Shown: in pieces, positions 50,446 through 59,208 of the stretch
Position numbering within the stretch: the stretch's first letter is position 1
Layout: each line of letters opens with the position of its first letter
DNA from: an uncultured Clostridium sp.
GTDB lineage: Bacteria; Bacillota; Clostridia; Clostridiales; Clostridiaceae
Direction of reading: 5' to 3'
Assembly: GCF_947039605.1 (NCBI RefSeq)
Contig: NZ_CAMQZG010000007.1
Coordinates: forward strand, 1-64,000
Length of the DNA stretch: 64,000 nt
Position numbers and translations under genes: made by a program
Notes under the pieces: model-generated
What the model was told of the DNA's origin: nothing
Databases searched by the model: none
Seen by the model: the letters and a program-made list of their open reading frames with translations, nothing else

Positions 50446-50482
50446 GAAAACCACCTAGATTTTAAAAGTCTGAGGTGGTTTT
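50446..50482 (+). terminator. Intrinsic terminator after pflA
   Basis: AAAACCACCT / AGGTGGTTTT with a second inner stem AGATTTT / AAAAGTCT. Confidence 0.92.
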
Positions 50483-50486
50483 ACTT

Positions 50487-50575
50487 AATTATTTAACTAG
50501 AATAGCAGTTCCACCAAAAATTTCTGTTTTTTCACCATTCTATCCATTGCAGTTTCTTTAGCATAATAGAATAAG
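50487..50575 (-). pseudogene. Possible decayed 3' end of an unknown gene
   Basis: Read on the minus strand, one frame gives YAKETAMDRM and, after a single shift, the next gives GEKTEIFGGTAILVK and a stop. The stretch is less AT-rich and more protein-like than the rest of this 200-bp gap. No start or upstream domain is seen, and I do not recognise the family. It may also be chance. Confidence 0.25.
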
Positions 50576-50689
50576 GTTATTATGGCTATAATATGAAGAT
50601 GTATAAATAAGGAAAAGAAATATTGATATTAGAGTTTGGAGTTAGTATACTTAATATAAGAAAAATGTTGAAATATAGGGGGAATAATT

Positions 50690-51808
50690 ATGAGAAATAA
50701 GAATAGATTAATTAATAGATTTATAGAGTATGTAAAGATAGATAGTGAGAGCTATAATGAAAAAAACTTTGCAGATAGGTTATTTAAAGACTTAATAGAG
50801 CTTGGATTTGAAGTAAACTATGATGATGCAGGTGAAAAAATAGGTTCAAATTGTAAAGGGAATATAATTGCAAAGCTTAAAGGTACAGTAGAGGGAGAGA
50901 CAGTACTATTCTCAGGTCATATGGATACAGTTACTCCAGGCGTTGGTATAAAGCCTATAATAAAAGATGATATGATATGTACTAATGGAACTACTATCCT
51001 TGGTGGAGATGATAAGGCCGGTATAGCAGGTATTTTAGAAGCTATACTAACACTTAAAGAAAATAAAGAAGATTATCCAAGTATAGAACTTGTATTTACA
51101 GTAGCAGAGGAAGTTGGACTTCTTGGGTCAAAGAACTTGGATTATTCAAAAATAACAGCAAAAAAAGCATTTATACTAGATAGTAGTGGCGATATTGGAG
51201 TTGTTACTATACAAGGGCCCGCACAAGATAACTTAAAAGTTAAAATACTTGGAAAACCAGCTCATGCAGGGGTTGCACCTGAAACTGGAATTAGTGCAAT
51301 TCAAATAGCTGCAAGTGCTATTTCAAATATGAAACTTCTTAGGATTGATAAAAATACGACTGCGAATATAGGTACAATAAATGGTGGTAAAGTTACAAAT
51401 ATTGTTTGCCCAGAAGTGATGATAGAAGCAGAGGCAAGAAGTACTGTTGAAGAATCTTTAGATTTACAAACAAAGCATATGGTAGATATATTTACTAAAT
51501 TTGTAAATGAAGCAGGTGGACAAATTGAAATTAAAGTTACTAGATCATATGGAGCATTTAGTGTAAATGAAGATAATAAAATTATAGAACATATGAAAAA
51601 AGCTTGTTCAAAAGTAGATTTACCAATGAAATTAGTTGCATCAGGTGGTGGAAGTGATACTAATATATTTAATGGAAAAGGTATTATAGCTATTAATTTA
51701 GCAAGTGGAGAGAGAAAGCCACATACATTAGAAGAACATATATTTATAAAAGATTTACTTAATATATCAGAAATAGTAAAAGCAATAATTACTACAGCAA
51801 TTTATTAA
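50690..51808 (+). CDS. M20 family peptidase, PepT-like (tripeptidase type)
   Basis: A cytosolic dinuclear-zinc aminopeptidase family. Metal-binding segments are FSGHMDTVTPG, ILGGDDKAGIAGILEA (bridging Asp), and the catalytic Glu pair in AEEVGLLGSK. A lid domain follows (residues about 180-290), and the last ligand region is SGGGSDTNIFNGKG. It is 372 aa. It resembles the PepT2-like group; the exact substrate is not certain. The gene has its own RBS (TAGGGGG) and a terminator downstream. Confidence 0.88.
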   Translation: MRNKNRLINRFIEYVKIDSESYNEKNFADRLFKDLIELGFEVNYDDAGEKIGSNCKGNIIAKLKGTVEGETVLFSGHMDTVTPGVGIKPIIKDDMICTNGTTILGGDDKAGIAGILEAILTLKENKEDYPSIELVFTVAEEVGLLGSKNLDYSKITAKKAFILDSSGDIGVVTIQGPAQDNLKVKILGKPAHAGVAPETGISAIQIAASAISNMKLLRIDKNTTANIGTINGGKVTNIVCPEVMIEAEARSTVEESLDLQTKHMVDIFTKFVNEAGGQIEIKVTRSYGAFSVNEDNKIIEHMKKACSKVDLPMKLVASGGGSDTNIFNGKGIIAINLASGERKPHTLEEHIFIKDLLNISEIVKAIITTAIY

Positions 51809-51847
51809 GCTAATTTCGAAGTTATAAAAACAAAAAGAAATAATAGT

Positions 51848-51889
51848 AAAAGGCATGAATTTAGATTTTTTAAATTCATGTCTTTTTTT
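51848..51889 (+). terminator. Intrinsic terminator after the M20 peptidase gene
   Basis: AAAGGCATGAATTTA / TAAATTCATGTCTTT with a T-run. Confidence 0.9.
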
Positions 51890-51995
51890 GTGAATATAAA
51901 TTTTAATAAAATTATAAAATAAAATTATAGGGACAATATAAGTAGTAGGATTATATTTTATATTATTAAATAATTTTAAGAAAGTGGTGATAGTT

Positions 51996-52784
51996 TTGTA
52001 TAGCAATGAAATTGATTATAAAATCTATGGGGATGACATGCAATTTGTAGAAATTGAGTTAGATCCAAAAGAAACTGTTATAGCAGAAGCGGGTTCTATG
52101 ATGATGATGGATAATAACATACAGATGGAAACAATATTTGGAGATGGAAGTAGTAAGAAAAGTGGCTTTTTAGGGATGCTTGGAGGTGCTGCTAAGCGTG
52201 TTATTAGCGGAGAAGGTCTTTTTATGACTGCATTTACCAATACAGGAGGGTACAAAGAGCAAGTATCTTTTGCATCACCATATCCAGGGAAAATAATCCC
52301 ACTTGATTTAAGTAGATATCAAGGCAGGATAATTTGTCAGAAAGATGCTTTTTTATGTGCAGCAAAAGGAGTAAGTGTTGGGATTGATTTTAAAAGAAAA
52401 CTTGGTGCTGGTTTCTTTGGTGGCGAAGGATTTATTCTTCAAAAGTTAGAAGGTGATGGACTTATATTTATTCATGCTTGCGGAACTATTATAAAGAAGA
52501 GTATTATGCCGGGTCAAAGATTAAAAGTAGATACAGGATGTTTAGTTGCTATGACAAAAGATGTAGATTATGATATCCAATTTGTTGGAGGAATTAAGAA
52601 TAGTTTATTTGGTGGTGAGGGGATATTCTTTGCTAGTTTAACTGGGCAAGGTGATGTTTGGATACAAAGCTTACCATTTAGTCGTCTTGCTTCAAAAATA
52701 TTTGCAGCAGCACCACAAGTTGGGGGACGAGATACTGGTGAAGGAAGTATTTTAGGAGGTCTTGGGAATTTATTTCAAGATTAA
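51996..52784 (+). CDS. AIM24 / TIGR00266 family protein
   Basis: A 262-aa beta-rich protein of the AIM24 family; bacterial members have no firm function. Typical segments are MQFVEIELDPKETVIAEAGSM at the start, GAGFFGGEGFILQKLEGDG in the middle, and VDTGCLVAM followed by the Gly-rich SLFGGEGIFFASLTGQG. The likely start is TTG 51996, with AAGTGGTGAT upstream; a GTG at 51984 lies inside that RBS. No signal peptide or membrane helix is evident. Confidence 0.85.
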   Translation: MYSNEIDYKIYGDDMQFVEIELDPKETVIAEAGSMMMMDNNIQMETIFGDGSSKKSGFLGMLGGAAKRVISGEGLFMTAFTNTGGYKEQVSFASPYPGKIIPLDLSRYQGRIICQKDAFLCAAKGVSVGIDFKRKLGAGFFGGEGFILQKLEGDGLIFIHACGTIIKKSIMPGQRLKVDTGCLVAMTKDVDYDIQFVGGIKNSLFGGEGIFFASLTGQGDVWIQSLPFSRLASKIFAAAPQVGGRDTGEGSILGGLGNLFQD

Positions 52785-52827
52785 AAAAACTAGGCAGCTT
52801 GAGTTACTTCAAACTGCCTAGTTTTTA
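52784..52827. terminator. Bidirectional terminator between the AIM24 gene and the PAP2-like gene
   Basis: AAAAACTAGGCAG / CTGCCTAGTTTTT is a perfect 13-bp stem, with A-run and T-run on opposite sides and a smaller inner hairpin. Confidence 0.92.
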
Positions 52828-53688
52828 TTAAATATACTGTTTTGATGTATCAGGAATAATTGGTGCATCCAAAAATTCATTATATTGATAATCTATTTTA
52901 GAATGATTAGAATTGATATCTTTTGATACAATATCAATTATAGTATTACCGATAAATTCACCAAGTACAAATCCTTCATCACAGTCTGGCTTATAGTGAA
53001 CACCACCATAAAGTCTAGAGACTGAACATTCAACTCCAAGATTATAAAGTTTTTCTGCTTCGCTAGGGAAGAAATAAGTAAGTATAGAAACCATACAACC
53101 AGCCATAACAGAATGACCAGCAGGATAAGATGGATGTCTAGGTGTAGCTAAAACTGGCTTGAATAATGGATTGTATTGTACAGGCCTTACAACATTAAAA
53201 GCATATTTATAATGCCAACAAACAACGCAAGCATCATTTAAAGCCGCATGAAGGATATAATGCATTCTTTGCGCTCTACAAGCTGGCACTTTATAAGTAG
53301 TTATTAAGATATCTAAGATTGGTGTAAATTGCTTTGATGGAGGTCCATATCCCCAGTAATGAGCAAGTTCAATCTCTTTAGGTGTTAAAAATTTAGATAT
53401 GTTATAAATATATTCAAACTCTTTTTTGAAGTCAAATACTAAATCTGCTTCTTTTATTGGAAAGTTTAATGGACATGCTCCTAAGCCATAAAAGAGATTA
53501 TCTTTTTTTGTTAAAAAGCAAGTAGGCCAACTACTAGCGTTTCTTTCTTCTGGCTGTGGAAATAAATACTCTCCAGGGTATGGGATTATATTCCATCCGT
53601 AAGGGTGAATTGAGTCGAATATTTCAGGACTTTTAGGTGTTGATGTATCGTTACAGTTGCAACAATTTTTATAATTATTGTTATTCAT
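52828..53688 (-). CDS. PAP2 / vanadium haloperoxidase-like phosphatase
   Basis: The 286-aa protein carries the three-part acid phosphatase/haloperoxidase motif: KYAFNVVRP, then HPSYPAGHS, then SRLYGGVHYKPD. The arrangement and the absence of long membrane helices fit the soluble vanadium-chloroperoxidase-like branch rather than integral PAP2 lipid phosphatases. The N-terminus is odd: MNNNNYKNCCNCN, rich in Asn and Cys, with no signal peptide, as seen in some spore-surface proteins (inference). It is one of three minus-strand genes here and is divergent from the his operon. Substrate unknown. Confidence 0.8.
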   Translation of the reverse strand: MNNNNYKNCCNCNDTSTPKSPEIFDSIHPYGWNIIPYPGEYLFPQPEERNASSWPTCFLTKKDNLFYGLGACPLNFPIKEADLVFDFKKEFEYIYNISKFLTPKEIELAHYWGYGPPSKQFTPILDILITTYKVPACRAQRMHYILHAALNDACVVCWHYKYAFNVVRPVQYNPLFKPVLATPRHPSYPAGHSVMAGCMVSILTYFFPSEAEKLYNLGVECSVSRLYGGVHYKPDCDEGFVLGEFIGNTIIDIVSKDINSNHSKIDYQYNEFLDAPIIPDTSKQYI

Positions 53689-53728
53689 ATAAAACTCCGT
53701 AAATAAATTGATAATAACTAGTATATAA

Positions 53729-53757
53729 ATAAATAAGTGGATTTGACACTTATTTAT
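53729..53757. promoter_or_regulatory. 11-bp perfect inverted repeat between the PAP2-like gene and hisZ
   Basis: ATAAATAAGTG-N7-CACTTATTTAT. A TTGACA (53743-53748) lies in the centre and right arm and could be the -35 of the his operon. The minus-strand TATACT (53725-53720) lies beside it. A bound protein could control both directions. Confidence 0.5.
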
Positions 53758-53825
53758 AATAATTAAAAATAATTAATAATAAACATGAACAAATAAAGAA
53801 AAGATGAATATCATATAAGTAGTTT

Positions 53826-53855
53826 AGTGATTTATCACTTTACTTTAATAAAGTG
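53826..53855 (+). promoter_or_regulatory. Two mutually exclusive hairpins just before the hisZ RBS
   Basis: AGTGAT-tt-ATCACT (53826-53839) and CACTTTA-N6-TAAAGTG (53836-53855) share the bases CACT, so only one can form. The second ends one base before AGGAGGGG. There is no T-box or His-codon leader peptide. Confidence 0.45.
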
Positions 53856-53866
53856 CAGGAGGGGCT

Positions 53867-54970
53867 ATGTTTAAAAATATTAAAGAGCTACCAATAGGAA
53901 TGAGAGACATTATTGGAGAAGATTGTTTAAAGATAGAAAAAATATTAGATAGTACAAATAAAATATTTAATAATTTTTCATATGAAGAGGTTATAACACC
54001 TAGTATAGAGTTTTATGATACTTTCAAAGGTATATCTAAAGCTATAAATCAAGATGAAATGTATAAATTATCTGATAGAGAAGGGAAGTTATTAAGTTTA
54101 AAAGTTGATGCAACACTTCCTATTGCAAGAGTGGTGTCTAGTAAACTTAAAGATAAAAAATTACCTATAAGAATAAGATATTCAACTAATGTTTTTAAAG
54201 TGAGTAAAAAACTTTCTGGAAAAAGAAATGAATCTTTAGAAGTTGGAATAGAACTTATTAGTGATGAGAATTTCCATTCAGAAGTAGAGGCTATTTTAAT
54301 TGCAATAGAAACAATAAAAGGGCTAGAGATTAAAAATTTTAAGATAGAAATAGGGCATATAGGAATTGTAAAAAGAGTAATTAAACTTTTGAATTTAGAT
54401 ATAGAGAAAAAAGATGAATTCATAGAATTAGTAGAGGAAAAAAGACTTATTGATTTAGAAGAATTTTTAGGTGAATTAAATTTAGAAGATAATTTAAAAA
54501 TATTTTTAAAACAATTTCCATGGATGTTTGGTGATTTTAGTAATTTGAAAAATGAAAAAAAATATATAAAAGATATAATAATACAGGAATATGTTGATTA
54601 TATTGAAAAATTATATGGAGTTTTTAAGGAACTAGGCTTAGATAAATATTTAAGTTATGATTTATCAGTTGCATCAAAGATTGACTATTACTCAGGTGTT
54701 GTATTTAAGGGGTATTTAGAGAATCAAGGAAATCATGTAATTCAAGGAGGCAGGTACGATAGTCTGATGAGTTTATATGGTAGGGATGTTAGTGCAATTG
54801 GATTTTCTTTAAATATTGATGATTTATTAGTTAATATGGAAAGCATAGAAAAAGAAGATGCGAGTAAGTTATCATATACTGATGAGAATTACATTGCAAT
54901 ATTAAAAGAGGCAATAAAATTAAATCAGGAAGGTAAAAAAATAATTCTTGTTAAGGAGGAATTATCATGA
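53867..54970 (+). CDS. hisZ: ATP phosphoribosyltransferase regulatory subunit HisZ
   Basis: A catalytically inactive HisRS-like protein that makes the short HisG functional and confers histidine feedback. LPIGMRDIIGEDCLKIEKI is the start; the class II tRNA-synthetase core includes VDATLPIARV, and ASKIDYYSGVVFKGYLE and GGRYDSL correspond to motif 3-like regions. It is 367 aa, at the short end of the family, and lacks the anticodon domain. The RBS AGGAGGGG precedes ATG 53867. It overlaps hisG by 4 nt (ATGA). Confidence 0.93.
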   Translation: MFKNIKELPIGMRDIIGEDCLKIEKILDSTNKIFNNFSYEEVITPSIEFYDTFKGISKAINQDEMYKLSDREGKLLSLKVDATLPIARVVSSKLKDKKLPIRIRYSTNVFKVSKKLSGKRNESLEVGIELISDENFHSEVEAILIAIETIKGLEIKNFKIEIGHIGIVKRVIKLLNLDIEKKDEFIELVEEKRLIDLEEFLGELNLEDNLKIFLKQFPWMFGDFSNLKNEKKYIKDIIIQEYVDYIEKLYGVFKELGLDKYLSYDLSVASKIDYYSGVVFKGYLENQGNHVIQGGRYDSLMSLYGRDVSAIGFSLNIDDLLVNMESIEKEDASKLSYTDENYIAILKEAIKLNQEGKKIILVKEELS

Positions 54971-55593
54971 CTATAAATATAGCACTTACAAAGGGAAGAC
55001 TTGAAAAAAATGCTATTGAGATATTTGAAAAAGCAGGACTAAATTGTGAGAGTCTAAAAAATAAAGGAAGAAAGTTAGTATTTAGAGATGAGGAAAATGA
55101 TATAAATTATTTTTTAGTTAAGGCTAATGATGCAATAACTTATGTAGAACATGGCGTTGCAGACCTTGCAATTGTAGGGAAAGATTCACTTATGTACTCT
55201 GGAAAAGATTATTATGAAATTTTAGATATGAAATTTGGAGTGTGTAAATTTATAGTAGCAGGAATGCCGAATATAAATTTATTTGAAAGAGTTGGACATG
55301 TTAAGATTGCATCAAAGTATCCAGAAGTAGCAACTGAATATTTTAAAAAGCGTTATATGGATGTAGAGGTAATTAAAATAGAGGGCTCTGTAGAACTTGC
55401 GCCTATTCTTGGGTTATGTGATGGGATAGTAGATATTATGGAAACAGGGACTACACTCAAAGAAAATGGATTAGTTGTGTTAGATGAAGTCTGTAATATA
55501 AGTGCAAGGCTAATAGCGAATAAGGTTAGTTTTAAGATGAAACAAGAACAATTATTACCATTAGTTAATTTGCTAGATAAAGTAGTAAGGTAA
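54967..55593 (+). CDS. hisG: ATP phosphoribosyltransferase, short form
   Basis: First step of histidine synthesis: ATP plus PRPP to phosphoribosyl-ATP. The 208-aa short form lacks the C-terminal regulatory domain and needs HisZ, encoded directly upstream. Signatures: ALTKGRLEKNAIEIFEKAGL, GVADLAIVGKDSL, and GLCDGIVDIMETGTTLKENGL split over the PRPP loop. It overlaps the hisZ stop by four bases. Confidence 0.96.
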   Translation: MTINIALTKGRLEKNAIEIFEKAGLNCESLKNKGRKLVFRDEENDINYFLVKANDAITYVEHGVADLAIVGKDSLMYSGKDYYEILDMKFGVCKFIVAGMPNINLFERVGHVKIASKYPEVATEYFKKRYMDVEVIKIEGSVELAPILGLCDGIVDIMETGTTLKENGLVVLDEVCNISARLIANKVSFKMKQEQLLPLVNLLDKVVR

Positions 55594-55605
55594 GGAGAGT
55601 TTATA

Positions 55606-56889
55606 ATGTTAAAGGTGAGTTTTTACAATAAGGGAGATAGTATAGAAAAAGTTTTTGAGGATAGGGTTATAGCAACTCCTGCTCAAATAGAGGAAGATGT
55701 AGATAGAATTATTGAGAATACAAAACTTAATGGAGATGTAGCATTAAAAGAATATTCTAAGTTATTTGATGGAATAGATATAGAAGACTTTATTATAACT
55801 AGAAAAGAATTGCAACTTGCAGCTAGAAAAGTATCTAGAGAAGTTTTAAATGCACTAAAAAAAGCTAAAGAAAATATAGAAAAATTTCATGTTAAACAAA
55901 AACAAAATTCATATGTGAATTTTGAAGAAGATGGTGTCTTTTTAGGACAAAGAGTACTTGCTATAGAAAATGTAGGAGTGTATGTTCCAGGAGGGATAGC
56001 AGCATATCCATCATCAGTTTTGATGAATGTTATACCTGCTAAAGTTGCGGGAGTGAAAAATATAATTATGGTTACACCACCATCGAAAACAGGAAGAATA
56101 AATCCAGTTATAGCAGCGGCTGCGATAATAGCAGATATTGATTGTGTTTATAGCATTGGTGGGGCACAGGCTATAGCAGCACTAGCTTTTGGGACAAAGA
56201 GTATACCAAAGGTTGATAAGATTGTAGGCCCAGGAAATATATATGTAGCAACAGCAAAGAAAAAGTTATATGGAGTAGTTGATATAGATATGATAGCAGG
56301 GCCTAGTGAAATATTAGTAATAGCAGATGAGGGGGCAAATCCTAAATATATAGCAGCAGATCTTTTATCACAAGCAGAACATGATAAAATGGCAGCAAGT
56401 ATTTTAGTCACAACATCTGAATCTTTATGTGAAGAGGTTAATTTAGAAATTGAAAATCAACTTAAAGTACTAGATAGAAAAGAAATTATACAACATTCAT
56501 TAGAGAATTATAGTAAGGCAATAATATGTGAAAGCATAGATGATGCTATAAATGTAGCTAATGAATTTGCCCCAGAACATTTAGAACTTATGATACAAAA
56601 CCCTATGGAGCATTTTGAGAAAGTGAAAAATGCAGCATCAGTATTCTTAGGATATTATACACCTGAGCCAGTTGGTGATTACTTTGCAGGGGTGAATCAT
56701 GTATTACCAACAAATAGCACAGCAAGGTTTTTCTCTCCGTTATCAGTTGATAGTTTTATAAAGAAAATGTCTTTCACTTATTATACTAAGGATGCTATTA
56801 ATAAAAATGGAAAAGATATAATGCTTATAGCTGAAAAAGAAGGGCTTCTTGCACATAAAAATTCTATAAAAGTTAGGATGGAAAAATAA
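55606..56889 (+). CDS. hisD: Histidinol dehydrogenase
   Basis: Oxidises histidinol to histidine in two NAD-linked steps. ENVGVYVPGGIAAYPSSVLM, SIGGAQAIAALAFGT, VDKIVGPGNIYVATAKK and AGPSEILVIADE are all typical, with zinc ligands in SQAEHD and EFAPEHLEL. It is 427 aa. The RBS AAGGAG precedes ATG 55606. The stop overlaps the hisC ATG by one base. Confidence 0.97.
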   Translation: MLKVSFYNKGDSIEKVFEDRVIATPAQIEEDVDRIIENTKLNGDVALKEYSKLFDGIDIEDFIITRKELQLAARKVSREVLNALKKAKENIEKFHVKQKQNSYVNFEEDGVFLGQRVLAIENVGVYVPGGIAAYPSSVLMNVIPAKVAGVKNIIMVTPPSKTGRINPVIAAAAIIADIDCVYSIGGAQAIAALAFGTKSIPKVDKIVGPGNIYVATAKKKLYGVVDIDMIAGPSEILVIADEGANPKYIAADLLSQAEHDKMAASILVTTSESLCEEVNLEIENQLKVLDRKEIIQHSLENYSKAIICESIDDAINVANEFAPEHLELMIQNPMEHFEKVKNAASVFLGYYTPEPVGDYFAGVNHVLPTNSTARFFSPLSVDSFIKKMSFTYYTKDAINKNGKDIMLIAEKEGLLAHKNSIKVRMEK

Positions 56890-57875
56890 TGAAAAATATT
56901 GGTTTAGATAGTAATGAAAATTTATATAATCCATATAATTCAGTGGATTTTCTAAGTGGTTTATCTTTTGAAGATGTGATGTTTAAATATCCTGATAATG
57001 AATATTTAGAGTTGAGAAAAGCTTATGCAGATTATTCAGGGGTTAGAAAAGAAAATATAATTGCAGGTAATGGCTCTGATGAAATGTTAAATCTTATAAT
57101 TTCAAATTATATTTTTGATGGGGATATTTTTATGACATTAAGTCCTGATTTTGGTATGTATGATTTTTATGTGAATCAAAATGGTGGAAAAATATGTAAG
57201 TATGTTTTTGAAAAGGATAATTTTAATATTGATGAATTTATTTTTAAAATAAAAGAAGTTAATCCAAAGTTATTGATATTTTCAAATCCTAATAATCCTA
57301 CAGGGAATGCGCTAACTAAAAAAGAAGTGAAAAAAGTATTAGATAGTGTTACAGATACTAAAATAGTTGTAGATGAGGCTTATTTTGAATTCTTCGGAGA
57401 AACAGTTATTAATGAAACAAATAATTATCCTAATTTAATAGTTACAAGAACATTATCTAAAGCTTTTGGACTTGCAAGTATTAGAGTAGGTTTTTTAATA
57501 AGTAATGAGTATGAAGTTGAAAAGTTAACTTTAAAGAAAGTTCCATTTAATATTAATAGAATTTCAAATAATATAGCAATACAGGCATTAAAGAAAAATG
57601 AATTAATGATTGAAAGTGTTGAAAAAATTGTTTTAGAGAGAAGTAGAGTTTTTGAAAAGTTAAAAAATGTAGAAAAAAACTTTACTGATTTGAAATTTTA
57701 TAAAAGTGGAGCAAACTATATATACTTTGAGGGTAAAGATGCTAAGGAGATAAAAGATAGGCTTAATAAAAAAGGTTTTAATATAAGAGTATTTAGTGAT
57801 GAAAAAGCTAGAATAACAATAGGGACTAAAGAACAAAATTTAGCTGTTACAGAGTGTATAAATTCTTTAGTATAA
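56889..57875 (+). CDS. hisC: Histidinol-phosphate aminotransferase
   Basis: A PLP enzyme that transaminates imidazole-acetol phosphate. GNGSDEMLNLII, FSNPNNPTGN, VVDEAYFEFFGE, and the PLP Lys in TRTLSKAFGLASIRVGF are present. The 328 aa are slightly short for the family but complete. It begins inside the hisD stop codon. Confidence 0.95.
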   Translation: MKNIGLDSNENLYNPYNSVDFLSGLSFEDVMFKYPDNEYLELRKAYADYSGVRKENIIAGNGSDEMLNLIISNYIFDGDIFMTLSPDFGMYDFYVNQNGGKICKYVFEKDNFNIDEFIFKIKEVNPKLLIFSNPNNPTGNALTKKEVKKVLDSVTDTKIVVDEAYFEFFGETVINETNNYPNLIVTRTLSKAFGLASIRVGFLISNEYEVEKLTLKKVPFNINRISNNIAIQALKKNELMIESVEKIVLERSRVFEKLKNVEKNFTDLKFYKSGANYIYFEGKDAKEIKDRLNKKGFNIRVFSDEKARITIGTKEQNLAVTECINSLV

Positions 57876-57884
57876 GGTGAGAAA

Positions 57885-58469
57885 ATGAGAGCGTATAGTA
57901 ATTCAAGGATAAGCAAAGAAACAGAGATAGACTTTTATATAAATTTAGATGGGACAGGTAAAAATAATATAAAAACTGGAATAGGTTTTCTAGATCATAT
58001 GTTAGTTTTACTATCATTTCATAGTGGAATAGATATGGAGATTTTATGCAAAGGTGATTTAGAGGTTGATGACCATCATAGTGTAGAAGATATAGGGATA
58101 GTATTTGGTGAGGCATTGTTAAATGCTATTGGTGATAAAAAAGGCATAGGAAGATATGGTATGTGTTATTTACCAATGGACGAAGCCTTAGCACAAGTAG
58201 TTTTAGATTTTAGTGGAAGAGGATATTTAGTATTTAATTCAGCGTTTAATAGAGAAAAAGTTGGAGAACTTTCAACTGAAATGATAGAAGAGTTTTTTAG
58301 AGCACTTGCTATTAAAGCTGGAATTACACTTCATATAAATATGATTTATGGAAAAAATGATCATCATAAGATAGAAGCTATTTTCAAAGGCTTTGCAAGA
58401 GCTTTAAAAGAAGCTATTACAGTTGATGAGAATAATATGATTATAAAAAGTAGTAAGGGGATTTTATAG
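57885..58469 (+). CDS. hisB: Imidazoleglycerol-phosphate dehydratase
   Basis: A manganese enzyme that dehydrates IGP. GIGFLDHMLVLLSFHSGID and DDHHSVEDIGIVFGEAL carry the metal-binding His/Glu residues, and KNDHHKIEAIFKGFARAL is the second half. It is the monofunctional 194-aa form without the phosphatase domain, so histidinol-phosphatase must be elsewhere. In most Firmicutes hisH comes next; here only 8 nt separate hisB from hisA. Confidence 0.96.
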   Translation: MRAYSNSRISKETEIDFYINLDGTGKNNIKTGIGFLDHMLVLLSFHSGIDMEILCKGDLEVDDHHSVEDIGIVFGEALLNAIGDKKGIGRYGMCYLPMDEALAQVVLDFSGRGYLVFNSAFNREKVGELSTEMIEEFFRALAIKAGITLHINMIYGKNDHHKIEAIFKGFARALKEAITVDENNMIIKSSKGIL

Positions 58470-58477
58470 GAGGTAGT

Positions 58478-59191
58478 ATGATTATAATACCAGCGATAGA
58501 TATAATAAATGGGAATGCTGTAAGGCTTTATAAAGGGGATTATGCTAAGGAAGAACTGATTTCAACAGATGTAATATCATTAGCAAAAGAGTTTGAAAAT
58601 AAGGGGGCTAAGTATTTACATTTAGTTGATTTAGATGGGGCTAAAGTTGGAAAAATGGTAAATTATGATTTGATAAGTAAAATAGTGAAAAGTATCAACA
58701 TTCCAGTAGAACTTGGTGGTGGAATTAGAAATATGAGTATGATTGATGACCTTATAAAGCTTGGAATATCAAGAGTAATACTTGGAACAGCAGCAATAAA
58801 AGATAAAGAATTACTAAAAAGTGCTGTAATTAAATATAAAGAAAAAATAGCAGTTGGTGTAGATTGCAAAGATGGTTTTGTGTGCACACATGGCTGGATA
58901 GAAAAGAGTGATATCACCTATATTAATTTTTGTAAAGAATTAGAAAATATAGGTGTTAGAAATATAATTTTGACAGATATATCTAAGGATGGAACATTAG
59001 AAGGTTGTAACATAGAAATGTTAAAAGAACTGTCTAAGAATATCAATGTAGATATCACTGCATCAGGTGGAATAAAGGATATACAAGAGATAGTTAAATT
59101 AAATGAATTAGATATTTATGGGGCAATAACTGGCAAGGCAATATATTCAGGTAATTTAGATTTAGAAGAAGCTATCAAAATAACAAATTAA
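58478..59191 (+). CDS. hisA: ProFAR isomerase (phosphoribosylformimino-AICAR ribotide isomerase)
   Basis: A TIM barrel isomerase that opens the ribose ring to give PRFAR. IIPAIDIINGNAVRLYKGDY with the catalytic Asp, VELGGGIRNM, and the second Asp in LTDISKDGTLEG are present. It is 237 aa. The RBS AGGAGG overlaps the hisB stop, so translation is tightly coupled across the place where hisH is normally found. Confidence 0.96.
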   Translation: MIIIPAIDIINGNAVRLYKGDYAKEELISTDVISLAKEFENKGAKYLHLVDLDGAKVGKMVNYDLISKIVKSINIPVELGGGIRNMSMIDDLIKLGISRVILGTAAIKDKELLKSAVIKYKEKIAVGVDCKDGFVCTHGWIEKSDITYINFCKELENIGVRNIILTDISKDGTLEGCNIEMLKELSKNINVDITASGGIKDIQEIVKLNELDIYGAITGKAIYSGNLDLEEAIKITN

Positions 59192-59208
59192 TATAAGGGG
59201 TGAATATT

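Noticed and set aside
51973..51987. CodY-like AATTTTAAGAAAGTG before the AIM24 gene
   Set aside because: Three mismatches to the consensus, and it overlaps the ribosome binding region.
53756..53866. T-box riboswitch for the his operon
   Set aside because: No T-box sequence (TGGNACCGCG-type), specifier loop or terminator was found in the leader.
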